Assembly: GCA_035439445.1 (NCBI GenBank)
Contig: DAORKG010000003.1
Coordinates: 1-64,000, forward strand
Length of the DNA: 64,000 nucleotides
Direction of reading: 5' to 3'
DNA from: UBA4416 sp035439445
GTDB taxonomy: Bacteria > Bacteroidota > Bacteroidia > B-17B0 > Aurantibacillaceae
In this document: in pieces, positions 45,957 to 55,516 of the stretch
How the letters are laid out: every line of letters begins with the position of its first letter
How positions within the stretch are numbered: the stretch's first letter is position 1
Position numbers and translations under genes: made by a program
The notes under the pieces: generated by a model
What the model saw: the letters and a program-made list of their open reading frames with translations, nothing else
What the model was told of the DNA's origin: nothing
The model's database searches: none

Positions 45957-47027
45957 CTAAAACAAGCTCAATTGATTATCGCCTGCTTTATAATTAAAAC
46001 TTGTGGTATTAAATACAAACTCAGAACTAGAAGGCATAAAACGTTCTCTGGATAATTTAAATAGTTGCATAATAGATTCAGCTATTTTTCCTTCTCCTTT
46101 AATACGAACACTTTTCCTACTGTCACTCACTTTCCCACCATGGCAATCCATAATTTGATTCCAAACTTTATCTACTCTATCTGGAAAGTTTTTCTCAAGC
46201 CAATCCTTAAATATATGTTCGATTGAACCATTTAATCTAACGATGGTTATACCGGCCGATGTTGCTCCTGCTGCTGCTGCCTGCTCTATGACATTAGAAA
46301 CCTCATGATTGTTTATACCAGGAATAATAGGAGCTACCATAACTCCACAAGGAATGCCATGTTTAGATAAAGTTTCTAATACCACCATTCTGTTTTTGTA
46401 AGTTGCGGTTCTTGGCTCTAATACCTGCCTCACTTTTTCATCAGTACCTGTTATGGACACCATCACGTGTACCAAGTTATGTTCAGCTAATTCAGTTAAG
46501 ATATCAATATCTCTGGTGATTAGAGAATTTTTAGTAATAATGGCTACGGGATGCTTATATTTTAAACAAACTTTTAAAATATTTCTGGTTAACTCCATTT
46601 CCCTTTCTATTGGCTGATAACAATCCGTGTTACCTGACAGCATAATAGGCTTTGGTTTCCAGTTTTTTTGACTAAAGGTTGTTTCCAGAAGTTCCACAGC
46701 ATTTTTTTTAACTATAATTTTTCTCTCAAAATCTAAGCCCGCGCTATAACCCCAAAACTCGTGAGAATTACGTGCATAGCAATAAATACAACCGTGTTCA
46801 CATCCTTGATAGGGATTTAAAGAATAGGCCATTCCTATGTCAGTACTTTCTACCTTATTAATAATTGTTTTAGGATAAGTATAAATTATTTCAGTCTTTT
46901 CTTTTTGCAAAAATTCTTCATCTAAGCCCTCAACATGTTCCTGAACATATTGATTTTGCTGAAATTTATTATGAGGATTAAATTGCGCTCCTCTTCCTTT
47001 AAAATAATTCATGATACTATTTTCCAT
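45957..47027 (-). CDS. PA0069-type radical SAM protein
   Basis: A 356-residue radical SAM protein. The iron-sulfur cysteines are Cys76, Cys80 and Cys83 in NPYQGCEHGCIYCYARNSHE, which with the N-terminal YFKGRGAQFNPHN block matches the PA0069 family (related to spore photoproduct lyase-like and SplB proteins). The reaction is unknown. Its last residues, DNQLSLF, are repeated 500 nt downstream on the far side of the GxxExxY element, so the gene's natural 3' flank has probably been displaced. Confidence 0.87.
   Translation of the reverse strand: MENSIMNYFKGRGAQFNPHNKFQQNQYVQEHVEGLDEEFLQKEKTEIIYTYPKTIINKVESTDIGMAYSLNPYQGCEHGCIYCYARNSHEFWGYSAGLDFERKIIVKKNAVELLETTFSQKNWKPKPIMLSGNTDCYQPIEREMELTRNILKVCLKYKHPVAIITKNSLITRDIDILTELAEHNLVHVMVSITGTDEKVRQVLEPRTATYKNRMVVLETLSKHGIPCGVMVAPIIPGINNHEVSNVIEQAAAAGATSAGITIVRLNGSIEHIFKDWLEKNFPDRVDKVWNQIMDCHGGKVSDSRKSVRIKGEGKIAESIMQLFKLSRERFMPSSSEFVFNTTSFNYKAGDNQLSLF
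45958..45979. repeat. Direct repeat, right copy (inside the radical SAM gene)
   Basis: This copy forms the last seven codons and the stop codon of the radical SAM gene, and it matches the left copy at 45451-45472 with one mismatch. Confidence 0.75.
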
Positions 47028-47288
47028 AACCCTAAAAACTTAGCATAAAGTTACATGCATAAAATAGCAATTGATTGCTATAAATTGTAGCATTTTAATT
47101 TAATATCAGAATAACTGAATTTTAGAAAAAGTGATTTTGCAACTTTAAAATCTGAATTATTACTGAAAAAAGCATTTTTATTCTGTATACATTCTGTAAA
47201 AACGAAAATATTTGCTTATAAATGGATAAACGGTGTTGACTTTACGTTTTTAATACCATAGTTTAGAATTAAATAAAAACACAAACAC

Positions 47289-50117
47289 ATGAACAAAACT
47301 TACACTACCATTTTAGCTTCATGCTTTTACTCGCTGTTTTTCGCACAGCAAACTACAATTAAAATTGAGGGGGCAAAAGTTGATTTTAACTCAAGCGCAA
47401 CTAACTTGCCACTACAAGTTAGTTTTGATGGTTCGAAGCACATCTCCGAAAATCAATTTAATGAATGGATGAATAATGAGTTGATTAAAAACCAAGAAGT
47501 ATCATTTTTATCAATTAAAAAAAATTACGATAAACTGGGATATAGTCACAACAAATTGCAACAATACTATAAAGGTTATAAAATTGAAGGGGCAATTATC
47601 TTAACGCATAGTATTAATAATGAAATAAAATCGTTTAACGGAGATTGGTTTAATGACATTAAACTTTCAAACTCAATTTCAATAAATGAAAGTCAAGCGC
47701 TGCAATATGCATTAAGCAAAATTGGTGCTAAAAGATACAAGTGGGAAAATAAAGCTGAAGAAGCTCATATGCAGGAAGCATTAAATAATCCTAACTTCAG
47801 CTACAAACCTGTTGGCGAATTATGTGTTGTGCCACAAATAGATAAAACATCGCAAACAGTATCATATTCTTATGCTTATAAATTTAATATCTATGCTGAA
47901 GAACCATTATACAGAGCAAATATCTATGTAGATGCAGCAACAGGAAAAATAATTAAAGAACAAAATCAAATTTGTACTGTAGATGCAGTTGGAACAGCTA
48001 ACACAAAATATAGCGGCACCCAACCAATTACAACCGATAGTTATAGCGGGGGTTACAGACTAAGAGAAACAGGAAGAGGAAACGGTATTGAAACTTATAA
48101 TATGAATAACACTCAAACTTATGGAACTACAGATTTCACCAATACCACAAATACCTGGACAATAACAACTGCTAACCAAGCTGCAACTGATGCGCACTTT
48201 GGAGCTGAATCGACTTATGATTATTACTTCCAAACATTTAACCGAAACAGTATTGATGATAATGGATACAAACTATTAAGTTATGTGCATTATAGTACAA
48301 ATTATGTAAATGCATTTTGGGATGGAACAAGAATGACTTATGGTGATGGAAGTACATCACAAGGATTTACTATTATGACTGCATTAGATGTTTGCGGGCA
48401 TGAAATTACTCATGGCGTTGTAGAAAATACGTGTGGATTAAATGGTGGCGAAGCAGATGCTCTTAATGAAGCTTTTGCAGATATTTTCGGGACATCTGTT
48501 GAGTGGTTTGCTCGTCCATCACAACACGATTGGATTATGGGAAAAGATATTATGACGAATGGTGTTGGTATCAGAAACATGTCAAATCCAAATGCCATTC
48601 AACAGCCGGATACATATCAAGGAACTTACTGGGATAATACCGGAGAACCTCACACCAATGATGGCCCATGTATTTATTGGTTCTATTTATTATCCGTAGG
48701 AGGAAGTGGCACAAATGATAAAAGTCAGGCATATAATGTAACAGGCATTACGATGGCAAAAGCAGAAGCTATTGCTTATAGAGCCATGACAACTTATATG
48801 ACTCCTAGCACTGATTATGCGGCAGTAAGAAACTACTGCATACAAGCAGCAAAAGATTTATATGGAGCATGTTCAAATGAAGTGATTCAAACCACTAATG
48901 CTTGGTATGCTGTAGGAGTAGGAAGTCAATATGTAGCAGGAACAATTGGAACAAACTTTGCAGCCAATCAATTAAGCTCTTGCGCTTTACCAACAACCAT
49001 TAACTTTAATAACACCACTGCTGCAGGACAAACATTTGTGTGGGATTTTGGAGATGGAACAACTAGCACAGCAATCAATCCATCACATTCCTATTCAGTA
49101 AACGGAACTTATTCAGTTAAATTAGTAGCTACTGGTTGCGCTGTGGGATCAAAAGATTCATTAATCAAATCGAGCTATATAACTATTAATGCGCCATTAG
49201 CCCCTAGTTCAAGTGATATAAATGTTTGCTCCAACACGTCAGGTACTTTAACTGCAACCGGTAATGGCATGGTTATGTGGTATGATGCTGTAGGGGGTAA
49301 TTTGTTGGGAACAGGAAATAGCTTTGCAACTCCAACATTAACAAACAGTACAACATACTACGCGGTTAATAGTGTTTCTCAAGCGCCAATGTATGGTGGA
49401 CCAGCAACTAATACAGTATTTGGAGGTGGCTCTAACTTTAATGGTAATACAGTTCATTACCAAATATTTGATGTCATACAACCATGTATTTTAAAAACTG
49501 TAAAGGTAGTTGCAAACTCTGCAGGTAACAGAACCATAGAATTAAGAGATGCTGCAGGTGCAGTGCTACAATCTACAGTAGTTAATATTCCTGTAGGCAC
49601 ACAAACAGTTACTTTAAACTTTAGTTTAACTCCGGGTAGTAATTATCAATTAGGATTAAGTGGTACCCTAGCTGACATGTGGAGAAATAATACAGGTTCC
49701 GGTTACCCATATTCTATTGGTAGTTTGGTAAATATCACTAATTCAGATGTTGGTTCTAGTTATTATTATTTCTTTTATAATTGGCAAGTACAACAAAACG
49801 ACTGCGTTAGTCCTGCAACTGCGGTGACAGCAAGCGTAAGTGTATGTACGGGTTTAAACGAAGCAACCGTTGAAAATAATATTCAGTTATATCCAAACCC
49901 TGCTACGGATAAATTAACCTTTAACTTATCACAAGAACTAGTGAATACCGTAAAATCAATTGAGATATATGATGCTTTAGGTAAACATGTAAAATCAGTA
50001 TCCGTAAACTCTGAACTTACTCACATTAGTGTATCTGATTTATCAACGGGTGTCTATACTTGCCGCTTAGTAAATACCTCAAATCAAACAATTATCAAGC
50101 GTTTCGTAAAAGAATAA
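47289..50117 (+). CDS. Secreted M4 (thermolysin-family) metalloprotease with PKD and T9SS domains
   Basis: A 942-residue protease. A signal peptide (ending SLFFAQ) is followed by an FTP propeptide domain (about 60-200). The M4 catalytic domain has HEITH at 371-375 with the third zinc ligand Glu394 in GGEADALNEAFADIFG, one residue closer than in thermolysin. A PKD domain (about 565-640), an Ig-like region, and a beta-sandwich region (about 700-860, DVIQPCILKTVKV and GFRIELR-like strands) lie before the T9SS sorting domain (LYPNPATDKLTF). Secreted by T9SS as a zymogen. It has its own terminator and a 260-nt upstream gap. Confidence 0.93.
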   Translation: MNKTYTTILASCFYSLFFAQQTTIKIEGAKVDFNSSATNLPLQVSFDGSKHISENQFNEWMNNELIKNQEVSFLSIKKNYDKLGYSHNKLQQYYKGYKIEGAIILTHSINNEIKSFNGDWFNDIKLSNSISINESQALQYALSKIGAKRYKWENKAEEAHMQEALNNPNFSYKPVGELCVVPQIDKTSQTVSYSYAYKFNIYAEEPLYRANIYVDAATGKIIKEQNQICTVDAVGTANTKYSGTQPITTDSYSGGYRLRETGRGNGIETYNMNNTQTYGTTDFTNTTNTWTITTANQAATDAHFGAESTYDYYFQTFNRNSIDDNGYKLLSYVHYSTNYVNAFWDGTRMTYGDGSTSQGFTIMTALDVCGHEITHGVVENTCGLNGGEADALNEAFADIFGTSVEWFARPSQHDWIMGKDIMTNGVGIRNMSNPNAIQQPDTYQGTYWDNTGEPHTNDGPCIYWFYLLSVGGSGTNDKSQAYNVTGITMAKAEAIAYRAMTTYMTPSTDYAAVRNYCIQAAKDLYGACSNEVIQTTNAWYAVGVGSQYVAGTIGTNFAANQLSSCALPTTINFNNTTAAGQTFVWDFGDGTTSTAINPSHSYSVNGTYSVKLVATGCAVGSKDSLIKSSYITINAPLAPSSSDINVCSNTSGTLTATGNGMVMWYDAVGGNLLGTGNSFATPTLTNSTTYYAVNSVSQAPMYGGPATNTVFGGGSNFNGNTVHYQIFDVIQPCILKTVKVVANSAGNRTIELRDAAGAVLQSTVVNIPVGTQTVTLNFSLTPGSNYQLGLSGTLADMWRNNTGSGYPYSIGSLVNITNSDVGSSYYYFFYNWQVQQNDCVSPATAVTASVSVCTGLNEATVENNIQLYPNPATDKLTFNLSQELVNTVKSIEIYDALGKHVKSVSVNSELTHISVSDLSTGVYTCRLVNTSNQTIIKRFVKE

Positions 50118-50136
50118 TTTTTTTAAAGTTGAAAGA

Positions 50137-50170
50137 AAAAGGGTCTTACAAATTTGTAAGGCCTTTTTTT
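50137..50170 (+). terminator. Terminator of the M4 protease gene
   Basis: CTTACAAA and TTTGTAAG pair with flanking AAAGG and CCTTT, with a small internal bulge, followed by a T-run. It also ends the minus-strand gene from the other side. Confidence 0.75.
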
Positions 50171-51815
50171 ATAAAATTACTTGAGCCTTTTCTATACCAT
50201 TGTACTGAATAACAACATTTTTAGGCTCATGTATTATAGTTTGTTCTTTTATAAATGAATTAAAATCAAAACTTAGAGGAAGAACTACATAACGGTATTT
50301 ATGATGATTTAGTTTCAACTCGTCAATTAATTTATTCTTAACCGTAAAGTCTATTTCATCTAAAAATAAATTCTTTGGCTTCACTTTAAAATGTAAATAA
50401 TAATCAATAGCAATCAGCTGCTGTAATGTTACATCATTAGGATAAGTGGTTTTTGAAAACTCAGTAATAATTTCAAATACATCTGTTAAGGAATATTTAT
50501 GAAAATCTCTTCGAGTCCCAAAATAATGACCTAGTCCTAATAAAAAATCAAAAATACTATAATGCTTAGTAACATATTTTAAGGTATGAATAGCTTTTTT
50601 ACCATTCCAGTATATTTCCAAAGCATGCTCCAATTCAACAATCTGATGTAATTGTTCTTTGCTTAAATAATTGCTTTCAATGATTTGATAGGGCGGATTA
50701 GGATCGAATACAAATCCATGTTCTTTGTATTTTTGACGAACCGGTGTGCCTTTTAAAAATTTTAAAAAACCCAATTGCATTTCTGGAGCAAATAACTTAA
50801 ATACTTCTTCAAAACTGTATTTCGTATCTTCCCAGTAATCCAAAGCCATTCCGACAATTAAATCCAAATGCATTTCAACCTTATAATCTAATTGTTTGAT
50901 AATGCTGGTGGTTTTCTCAAAACTTTGTTTACGTTTAACTTCTAAGTTTGCCTTTTGGTTAACGGTTTGAATACCAATTTCAAATCTGAATAAATTATCA
51001 GGAACCTTATCGTGAATAAACTGAATAATATCAGGATGTAAAATATCAGCCGTTATTTCAAATTGAAAAACATTTTCGGGACGATGATTATCTAAAATAA
51101 ATTGAAAAATATCAAGTGTAAAATCTTTCTTGATGTTAAATGTTCTATCTAAAAATTTGATCACTTTACCATGTTGCATCATATACAACAAAGTGTTTTT
51201 GATAGTTTGATTTGGCAGATACCTTACTTTATTATCCAAACTCGCTAAACAAAATTCACATTTATATGGGCAACCACGAGATGTTTCGATATATAAAACT
51301 TTATTGACCAAATCTTCAGGCTTATCGAAACGATAAGGCATACTATGCTCAAAGTTTTTTAAATCAATCATTGGCGCCATTTTGTTTACTTTCACCTCCG
51401 CTCCACTTTTCCAAACTAAACTCGATACCAATTGAGGATTTGAATAATTTTCTAAAAACTCCTGAAATGCAATCTCACCCTCACCAACAATAATATAATC
51501 CACATGATTTAGAGATATGATATCATCATATTCGTAACTCACTTCTGGACCACCTAATAAAATTTTAGTATTTGGATTAATTGTTTTAATTTTTTCACAA
51601 ACAGCCAATGTTTGAGTGATGTTCCAGATATAACAGCTAAAAGCTACCACATCAAATGCAGAACAATGAGCAGCAACTTCGTCCTTATCCTCCTTAATAT
51701 TAAATTCTTTCCACTCAAGCCCTTTATGATTGGTATAATTTAATTCATACAACAAACGAATAGCTAAATTCGTGTGTATATATTTTGCATTAAGTGTGGT
51801 TAAAAGAACCTTCAT
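50169..51815 (-). CDS. B12-binding radical SAM protein (DUF4080 family)
   Basis: A 548-residue enzyme with an N-terminal cobalamin-binding Rossmann domain (about 1-140, KILLGGPEVSYEY) and a radical SAM domain with Cys182, Cys186 and Cys189 in SRGCPYKCEFC. A C-terminal DUF4080-type helical domain follows (about 430-548). Such enzymes methylate or rearrange unactivated carbons; the substrate here is unknown. It is a single-gene unit. Confidence 0.87.
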   Translation of the reverse strand: MKVLLTTLNAKYIHTNLAIRLLYELNYTNHKGLEWKEFNIKEDKDEVAAHCSAFDVVAFSCYIWNITQTLAVCEKIKTINPNTKILLGGPEVSYEYDDIISLNHVDYIIVGEGEIAFQEFLENYSNPQLVSSLVWKSGAEVKVNKMAPMIDLKNFEHSMPYRFDKPEDLVNKVLYIETSRGCPYKCEFCLASLDNKVRYLPNQTIKNTLLYMMQHGKVIKFLDRTFNIKKDFTLDIFQFILDNHRPENVFQFEITADILHPDIIQFIHDKVPDNLFRFEIGIQTVNQKANLEVKRKQSFEKTTSIIKQLDYKVEMHLDLIVGMALDYWEDTKYSFEEVFKLFAPEMQLGFLKFLKGTPVRQKYKEHGFVFDPNPPYQIIESNYLSKEQLHQIVELEHALEIYWNGKKAIHTLKYVTKHYSIFDFLLGLGHYFGTRRDFHKYSLTDVFEIITEFSKTTYPNDVTLQQLIAIDYYLHFKVKPKNLFLDEIDFTVKNKLIDELKLNHHKYRYVVLPLSFDFNSFIKEQTIIHEPKNVVIQYNGIEKAQVIL

Positions 51816-51850
51816 AGTGCATAAAGATACGATTTTGATAGTATTTGATA

Positions 51851-51887
51851 AAAATAAAAAAGCTTCTGTTAATCACAGAAGCTTTTT
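51851..51887 (-). terminator. Terminator of the duplicated coiled-coil gene
   Basis: A 13-bp stem (AAAAAGCTTCTGT / ACAGAAGCTTTTT, 51857-51869 and 51875-51887) has a 5-nt loop. The T-rich tract on its left serves the minus-strand gene at 51906. Confidence 0.88.
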
Positions 51888-51905
51888 CAAAAAACTATTT
51901 TTTCA

Positions 51906-53024
51906 CTAGAATTTACTTGCCAAAACCGGCACAGTAGCTTGTTTTTCTATTAGCTGAATAGATTCATATTGTATATTGATAGCCATCAATTCTTTTTCCT
52001 CAGCATTACTCATTGCCCCATATTTAGCTGCTACTGTAGTTTGAGCATTCGCTTCCTCTCTCATTTCTTTACCTATTTTCATCAACCTTTCTGACTCTAA
52101 AATTAATTTTGATATGTCATCCAGTTCCTTTTTATCATCCTGATATTTCATCAAAAGTTCATTGATGACAGATTTATTATGTTCAAATTTTTGATAAACA
52201 AGTTTGGCTTTTAGATTAGAAATTTCAATTTTTTTAGCCACATAATCTTTTTCAAGAACAATCGCTTCATTAATAAGTATATTTTTTTGTTGAGGCGAAA
52301 CTGTTGTAGCTGTATTTCTAATTTGTTCAGCTGTTAACTTCAAATTTTCTGCCTGTGTACTAGCCTCTTGTAATGAATTCATTAACAGTTCCACTTCGTT
52401 ATAGTGAGAAGTTGTAATAAAAGAAGATTTAGTTTCCACGTTATTGTCTGTAATTATAAATTTACTTTTTTCAAAAAGCGTTAATATTTTTTCCTGTATA
52501 TTTAAAGCTAAAGCCTCTTTCTCTTCTGCGTTACTCATATTACCGAGTTTTGCTTGTAAGTTGGCCTGAGCATTTGCCTCTTCTCGCATTTCTATAGCCA
52601 ATTTCATATACCTTTCAGATTCACTATTTGCGGAAGATGCCGAAGTGTATAAATCGTTAGTCTCTGGGGTACTATTAAGATATACTAAGATTGTTTTTTT
52701 ATTCTCGGCAAACTTGTATTGAGCTATTTGAGAAGACAATTGAGAAGCTTCAATTTGCTTAGTTAAAGCTTGTTCATGAATCACTTCTGCTTCTTTTCGT
52801 AATTTTTGAGCCGTGATGCTTAAACTATTTGCGTGTTCTTTTAGCTCTTTATATTCAGCTTCACTCATAGTAATATTACTATTAGTATAAAGCATTTTAA
52901 CCGGTTCCTTAGCTCCCATAATATCCATTCTGATTTTGTATGTTTGGTTGCCTTGTGTTTGGCCGTTTACCATTACCTGAATGGTAAGTACCAACAATGT
53001 TGTTAGGTAGATTAAAGTTTTCAT
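51906..53024 (-). CDS. Exported coiled-coil protein with an internal duplication
   Basis: A 372-residue exported protein with a signal peptide (to about residue 21) and otherwise helical, Ala/Glu/Lys-rich sequence. It consists of two similar halves: each has an IREE/ MREEANAQ segment followed by AKLGNMSNAEEKEALALNIQ (first half, about 150-175) and AKYGAMSNAEEKELMAINIQ (second half, about 320-345). The conserved block M-S-N-A-E-E-K-E between them suggests a duplicated coiled-coil module of about 170 residues. I do not recognise the family. It is a single-gene unit. Confidence 0.75.
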   Translation of the reverse strand: MKTLIYLTTLLVLTIQVMVNGQTQGNQTYKIRMDIMGAKEPVKMLYTNSNITMSEAEYKELKEHANSLSITAQKLRKEAEVIHEQALTKQIEASQLSSQIAQYKFAENKKTILVYLNSTPETNDLYTSASSANSESERYMKLAIEMREEANAQANLQAKLGNMSNAEEKEALALNIQEKILTLFEKSKFIITDNNVETKSSFITTSHYNEVELLMNSLQEASTQAENLKLTAEQIRNTATTVSPQQKNILINEAIVLEKDYVAKKIEISNLKAKLVYQKFEHNKSVINELLMKYQDDKKELDDISKLILESERLMKIGKEMREEANAQTTVAAKYGAMSNAEEKELMAINIQYESIQLIEKQATVPVLASKF

Positions 53025-53360
53025 AAGACAAATGTTTTAATAGGTTTATATGTTTAATTTTTTTCATGGTATTTTTATTAGACAAAATATATTCACTGCT
53101 GCCTATAGCAACATAGCGACTTAAAATAAAAAATTGACTTAATTTTAATTAGTAATACAAAAATTGTATTTGTTTTTGGGAGTAGATTTAGCTTCTCTTT
53201 TTTACCAGCCCTCTTGTTGAAATTATTTCATTAATTGGGTTCCGGGTGATTAAGTTTAGTTTCTGTTTTCTTGTACGCAGCAAAAAAAAGAAAGTTCGAT
53301 TTTCAAGCAAATAAAGTACTAACATTTTACTGTTCCTATTTTTTTAAAAATAAGATAGAG
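53025..53360. other. Gene-free spacer of 336 nt
   Basis: No ORF, RNA gene or known repeat was found. There is a short hairpin (AATACAA-AAA-TTGTATT around 53154-53170). It must hold the promoter of the coiled-coil gene on the minus strand. The stretch is AT-rich with no clear decayed coding sequence that I could recognise. Confidence 0.5.
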
Positions 53361-53924
53361 TTATTTGTGTTTGCAGTAAACACTGGACTCTTCAACAGGA
53401 TACTTTTTATCTAAATCGATATTATTAAAACTCTTATTACCCCAAGAAAATAGTTTCTCAAAGAAAGGTAACAACTTACTGTGTTTAATTTTATTTAGAA
53501 AGTAGACCTCATGTTCTTTTTCTTTCATACCCATTTCGTATAAAATCACATCATGTTCTTTAATGCCCAATGAATTAAAATACTGCTTCATTCTAAAATA
53601 CTCACACACATTACCACTCTCTAATCTTCCTGCAAAATAAAAAGGCATGAACCATCCAATTACAAAACAACTTCCGGATATTATCTTTCCTATAACATGA
53701 AACTTAAACTCATACCACTTGCTTGGAGAAAGATTGTACTTTTTCATCAACACCATCATTTCATCTCTATGATTCCATTCATCTATTTCAATTTGACGGA
53801 TGGCGGCTTTTTCATCTTTATCTTTTACAGAAGCAGCATGGCCAATGTATGCAAATGCAGCAGCCTTTTCGGCAGAATACGCTTGTTTAATTAAGTCTAC
53901 CAATTGAAGATGCTTTAGTTCCAT
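53361..53924 (-). CDS. COQ7-like ferritin-fold protein
   Basis: A 187-residue ferritin-like protein. The di-iron ligands are visible: Glu19 in SAEKAAA, Glu49 and His52 in EIDEWNH, Glu103 and Glu136 with His139 in EKEHEVYF, in the order of COQ7/UbiF-type hydroxylases. One strongly hydrophobic helix (about 83-100, GSCFVIGWFMPFYF) fits the membrane-attached COQ7 group. Bacteroidota use menaquinone, not ubiquinone, so the substrate is likely not demethoxyubiquinone. It is separated by 4 nt from the methyltransferase gene, so they are one operon. Confidence 0.78.
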   Translation of the reverse strand: MELKHLQLVDLIKQAYSAEKAAAFAYIGHAASVKDKDEKAAIRQIEIDEWNHRDEMMVLMKKYNLSPSKWYEFKFHVIGKIISGSCFVIGWFMPFYFAGRLESGNVCEYFRMKQYFNSLGIKEHDVILYEMGMKEKEHEVYFLNKIKHSKLLPFFEKLFSWGNKSFNNIDLDKKYPVEESSVYCKHK

Positions 53925-53928
53925 GATT

Positions 53929-54522
53929 TTATTTTTTAATATAAAACTTCAAGAGGCCTGTTTCATTTTTATCAATAAATTGATAGGAAGAAGGAATTTT
54001 ATTTTTGAAAGTATAGTAAGTAACTAACCTGGTACCAGATTTACATTCATTTAATTTTTTCATTAAATCTTCGTGGTATTTTTTATATTCACTTAAAGAC
54101 ACTTTAGATGTTTCATCCAATATGCAGGTTTCATCTAATTGTTCATGAAATGAATTAAAAAAATAGATACCATCAAATTTTTTAAAATCTAGTGAAGTAA
54201 AATCATTATTGATAAAATGAGCGTTTTTTAACTTATGGTTTCTTTTAATTTTATTAGAAAGATTGGTTAATGTTTTACGCTTTTCAACACCGTAAAAGTG
54301 AGCATCAGTAACTGCAGCTCCAATACAACAAAATTTACCAACTCCGGAACCTACGTCTAATATTTTGTCTGTAGATTTATCAACTAATAACTTAGCGGCT
54401 TTAATAGCAATATTAACAGGCGTAAAATGACGAGCTGAATGTTCTTGATATAGCTTAGGATAAATCTTATCGAAGGCAGAATTTGAAGGATACTTTTTTT
54501 GTTTTAACTGCTCGAATACCAT
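53929..54522 (-). CDS. SAM-dependent methyltransferase
   Basis: A 197-residue class I methyltransferase. The SAM motif is ILDVGSGVGKFCCIGAA (motif I, about 55-71), with acidic motif II near GVEKRK and a motif IV-like INNDFTSLDFKKFDGIYFF. The start region (FDKIYPKLYQEHSARHFTPVNIAIKAA) resembles Bacteroidota small methyltransferases. The substrate is unknown. Its partner is the COQ7-like protein, so the two may act on one quinone or lipid substrate, which is only inferred from the operon. Confidence 0.82.
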   Translation of the reverse strand: MVFEQLKQKKYPSNSAFDKIYPKLYQEHSARHFTPVNIAIKAAKLLVDKSTDKILDVGSGVGKFCCIGAAVTDAHFYGVEKRKTLTNLSNKIKRNHKLKNAHFINNDFTSLDFKKFDGIYFFNSFHEQLDETCILDETSKVSLSEYKKYHEDLMKKLNECKSGTRLVTYYTFKNKIPSSYQFIDKNETGLLKFYIKK

Positions 54523-54625
54523 AGTGTAAATGTATCGATATTATATAAGATTAAACCAAATTACTAAGAATAATATAAACCGGATATTAACCACACCATC
54601 TCAATTAAATAAGTACCTTAGTCAA

Positions 54626-55015
54626 ATGAATAAACGCTCAGAACAATTAAAAAATTTACGTCCTGAAATACATGTAGATAATTCCAAATCAACAGATTTA
54701 GAAACTTTTCAAACAAATACACTACGTCCTATTCTTAAATTTCAAAACGATTTAATACTAACACTCATCAACCAACATTTGTCTGAGAATAAAATAGTAG
54801 TTAAAAATTTAACAGACAATAAAAAAACAGAGCGGATTCATGAAATTGTAAAGGGTAACCTACAATTAAAACAATTATTGACAGGCATCACGATTGCATT
54901 GTTTACCGGAGAAGAAATGTCTTTTTACCATGAAAACAAAAAAGAAGTCGTAAAACGAACAATCACAATTTTATTAGAGAGAGTTTGTTCTCAACTTGAC
55001 AAACTACAATTTTAA
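54626..55015 (+). CDS. Conserved small helical protein (often mislabelled glyoxalase)
   Basis: A 129-residue protein if the ATG at 54626 (MNKRSEQLKNLRPEIH) is used. The ORF can be extended to an ATG at 54530, but that 32-residue leader is unlike the family. The protein resembles short Bacteroidota proteins that databases call glyoxalase without glyoxalase motifs (pattern TFQTNTLRPILKFQNDLIL, and a C-terminal GEEMSFYHENKKEV). Function unknown. Its TAA stop overlaps the stop codon of the convergent thioesterase gene. It is divergent from the methyltransferase gene. Confidence 0.6.
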   Translation: MNKRSEQLKNLRPEIHVDNSKSTDLETFQTNTLRPILKFQNDLILTLINQHLSENKIVVKNLTDNKKTERIHEIVKGNLQLKQLLTGITIALFTGEEMSFYHENKKEVVKRTITILLERVCSQLDKLQF

Positions 55016-55437
55016 TTTTCTTTAATAACGACAAACCACTCAAAATTTGCCATAAATACTTTCGTGTTTTGAGTATCATATAATTCCACTGTTGTGGTAA
55101 TTAATGTTCTTTTCTTTGATTGCAGTTCAGCTAAAATTTCCTCTAGAGTTTTATATTGTAAAATTGCTTTAGATCTTATCACTCCTTTAGCAGGTTTTTT
55201 GTAAGACACATCCACTTTTCTTAAAACAGGTATCACATTTTCAATTATTTCTTCAGGGAAAGATTTTAATAATAACTGTGCGCCTGAGCCTTCAGCCAAG
55301 GCAAACAAAGCTGCCGCATGAACAGTTTCTAAATGATTTGTATATTCTTTTTTATCATCTAACTGAAGCAAATAATCCGGATGATCCGATAATGAAATGC
55401 CTAATAATTGATTAAAAGGGACTTTGGTAATATCCAT
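55012..55437 (-). CDS. Hotdog-fold DUF4442-type protein
   Basis: A 141-residue hotdog-fold protein of the DUF4442/PaaI thioesterase group. The block HLETVHAAALFALAEGSGAQLLL matches the conserved acceptor helix, and KKPAKGVIRSKAI a later strand. Such proteins hydrolyse or bind acyl-CoA thioesters, but no active-site residue can be assigned with confidence. Its stop codon overlaps that of the convergent gene. Confidence 0.75.
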   Translation of the reverse strand: MDITKVPFNQLLGISLSDHPDYLLQLDDKKEYTNHLETVHAAALFALAEGSGAQLLLKSFPEEIIENVIPVLRKVDVSYKKPAKGVIRSKAILQYKTLEEILAELQSKKRTLITTTVELYDTQNTKVFMANFEWFVVIKEN

Positions 55438-55516
55438 ATATCAAAGGTAAACAAATAGTAAAAAGCTCAAAATTTAACAATGAAACCTAAATAAAATTTC
55501 TGCCGTATAAAAAGCC

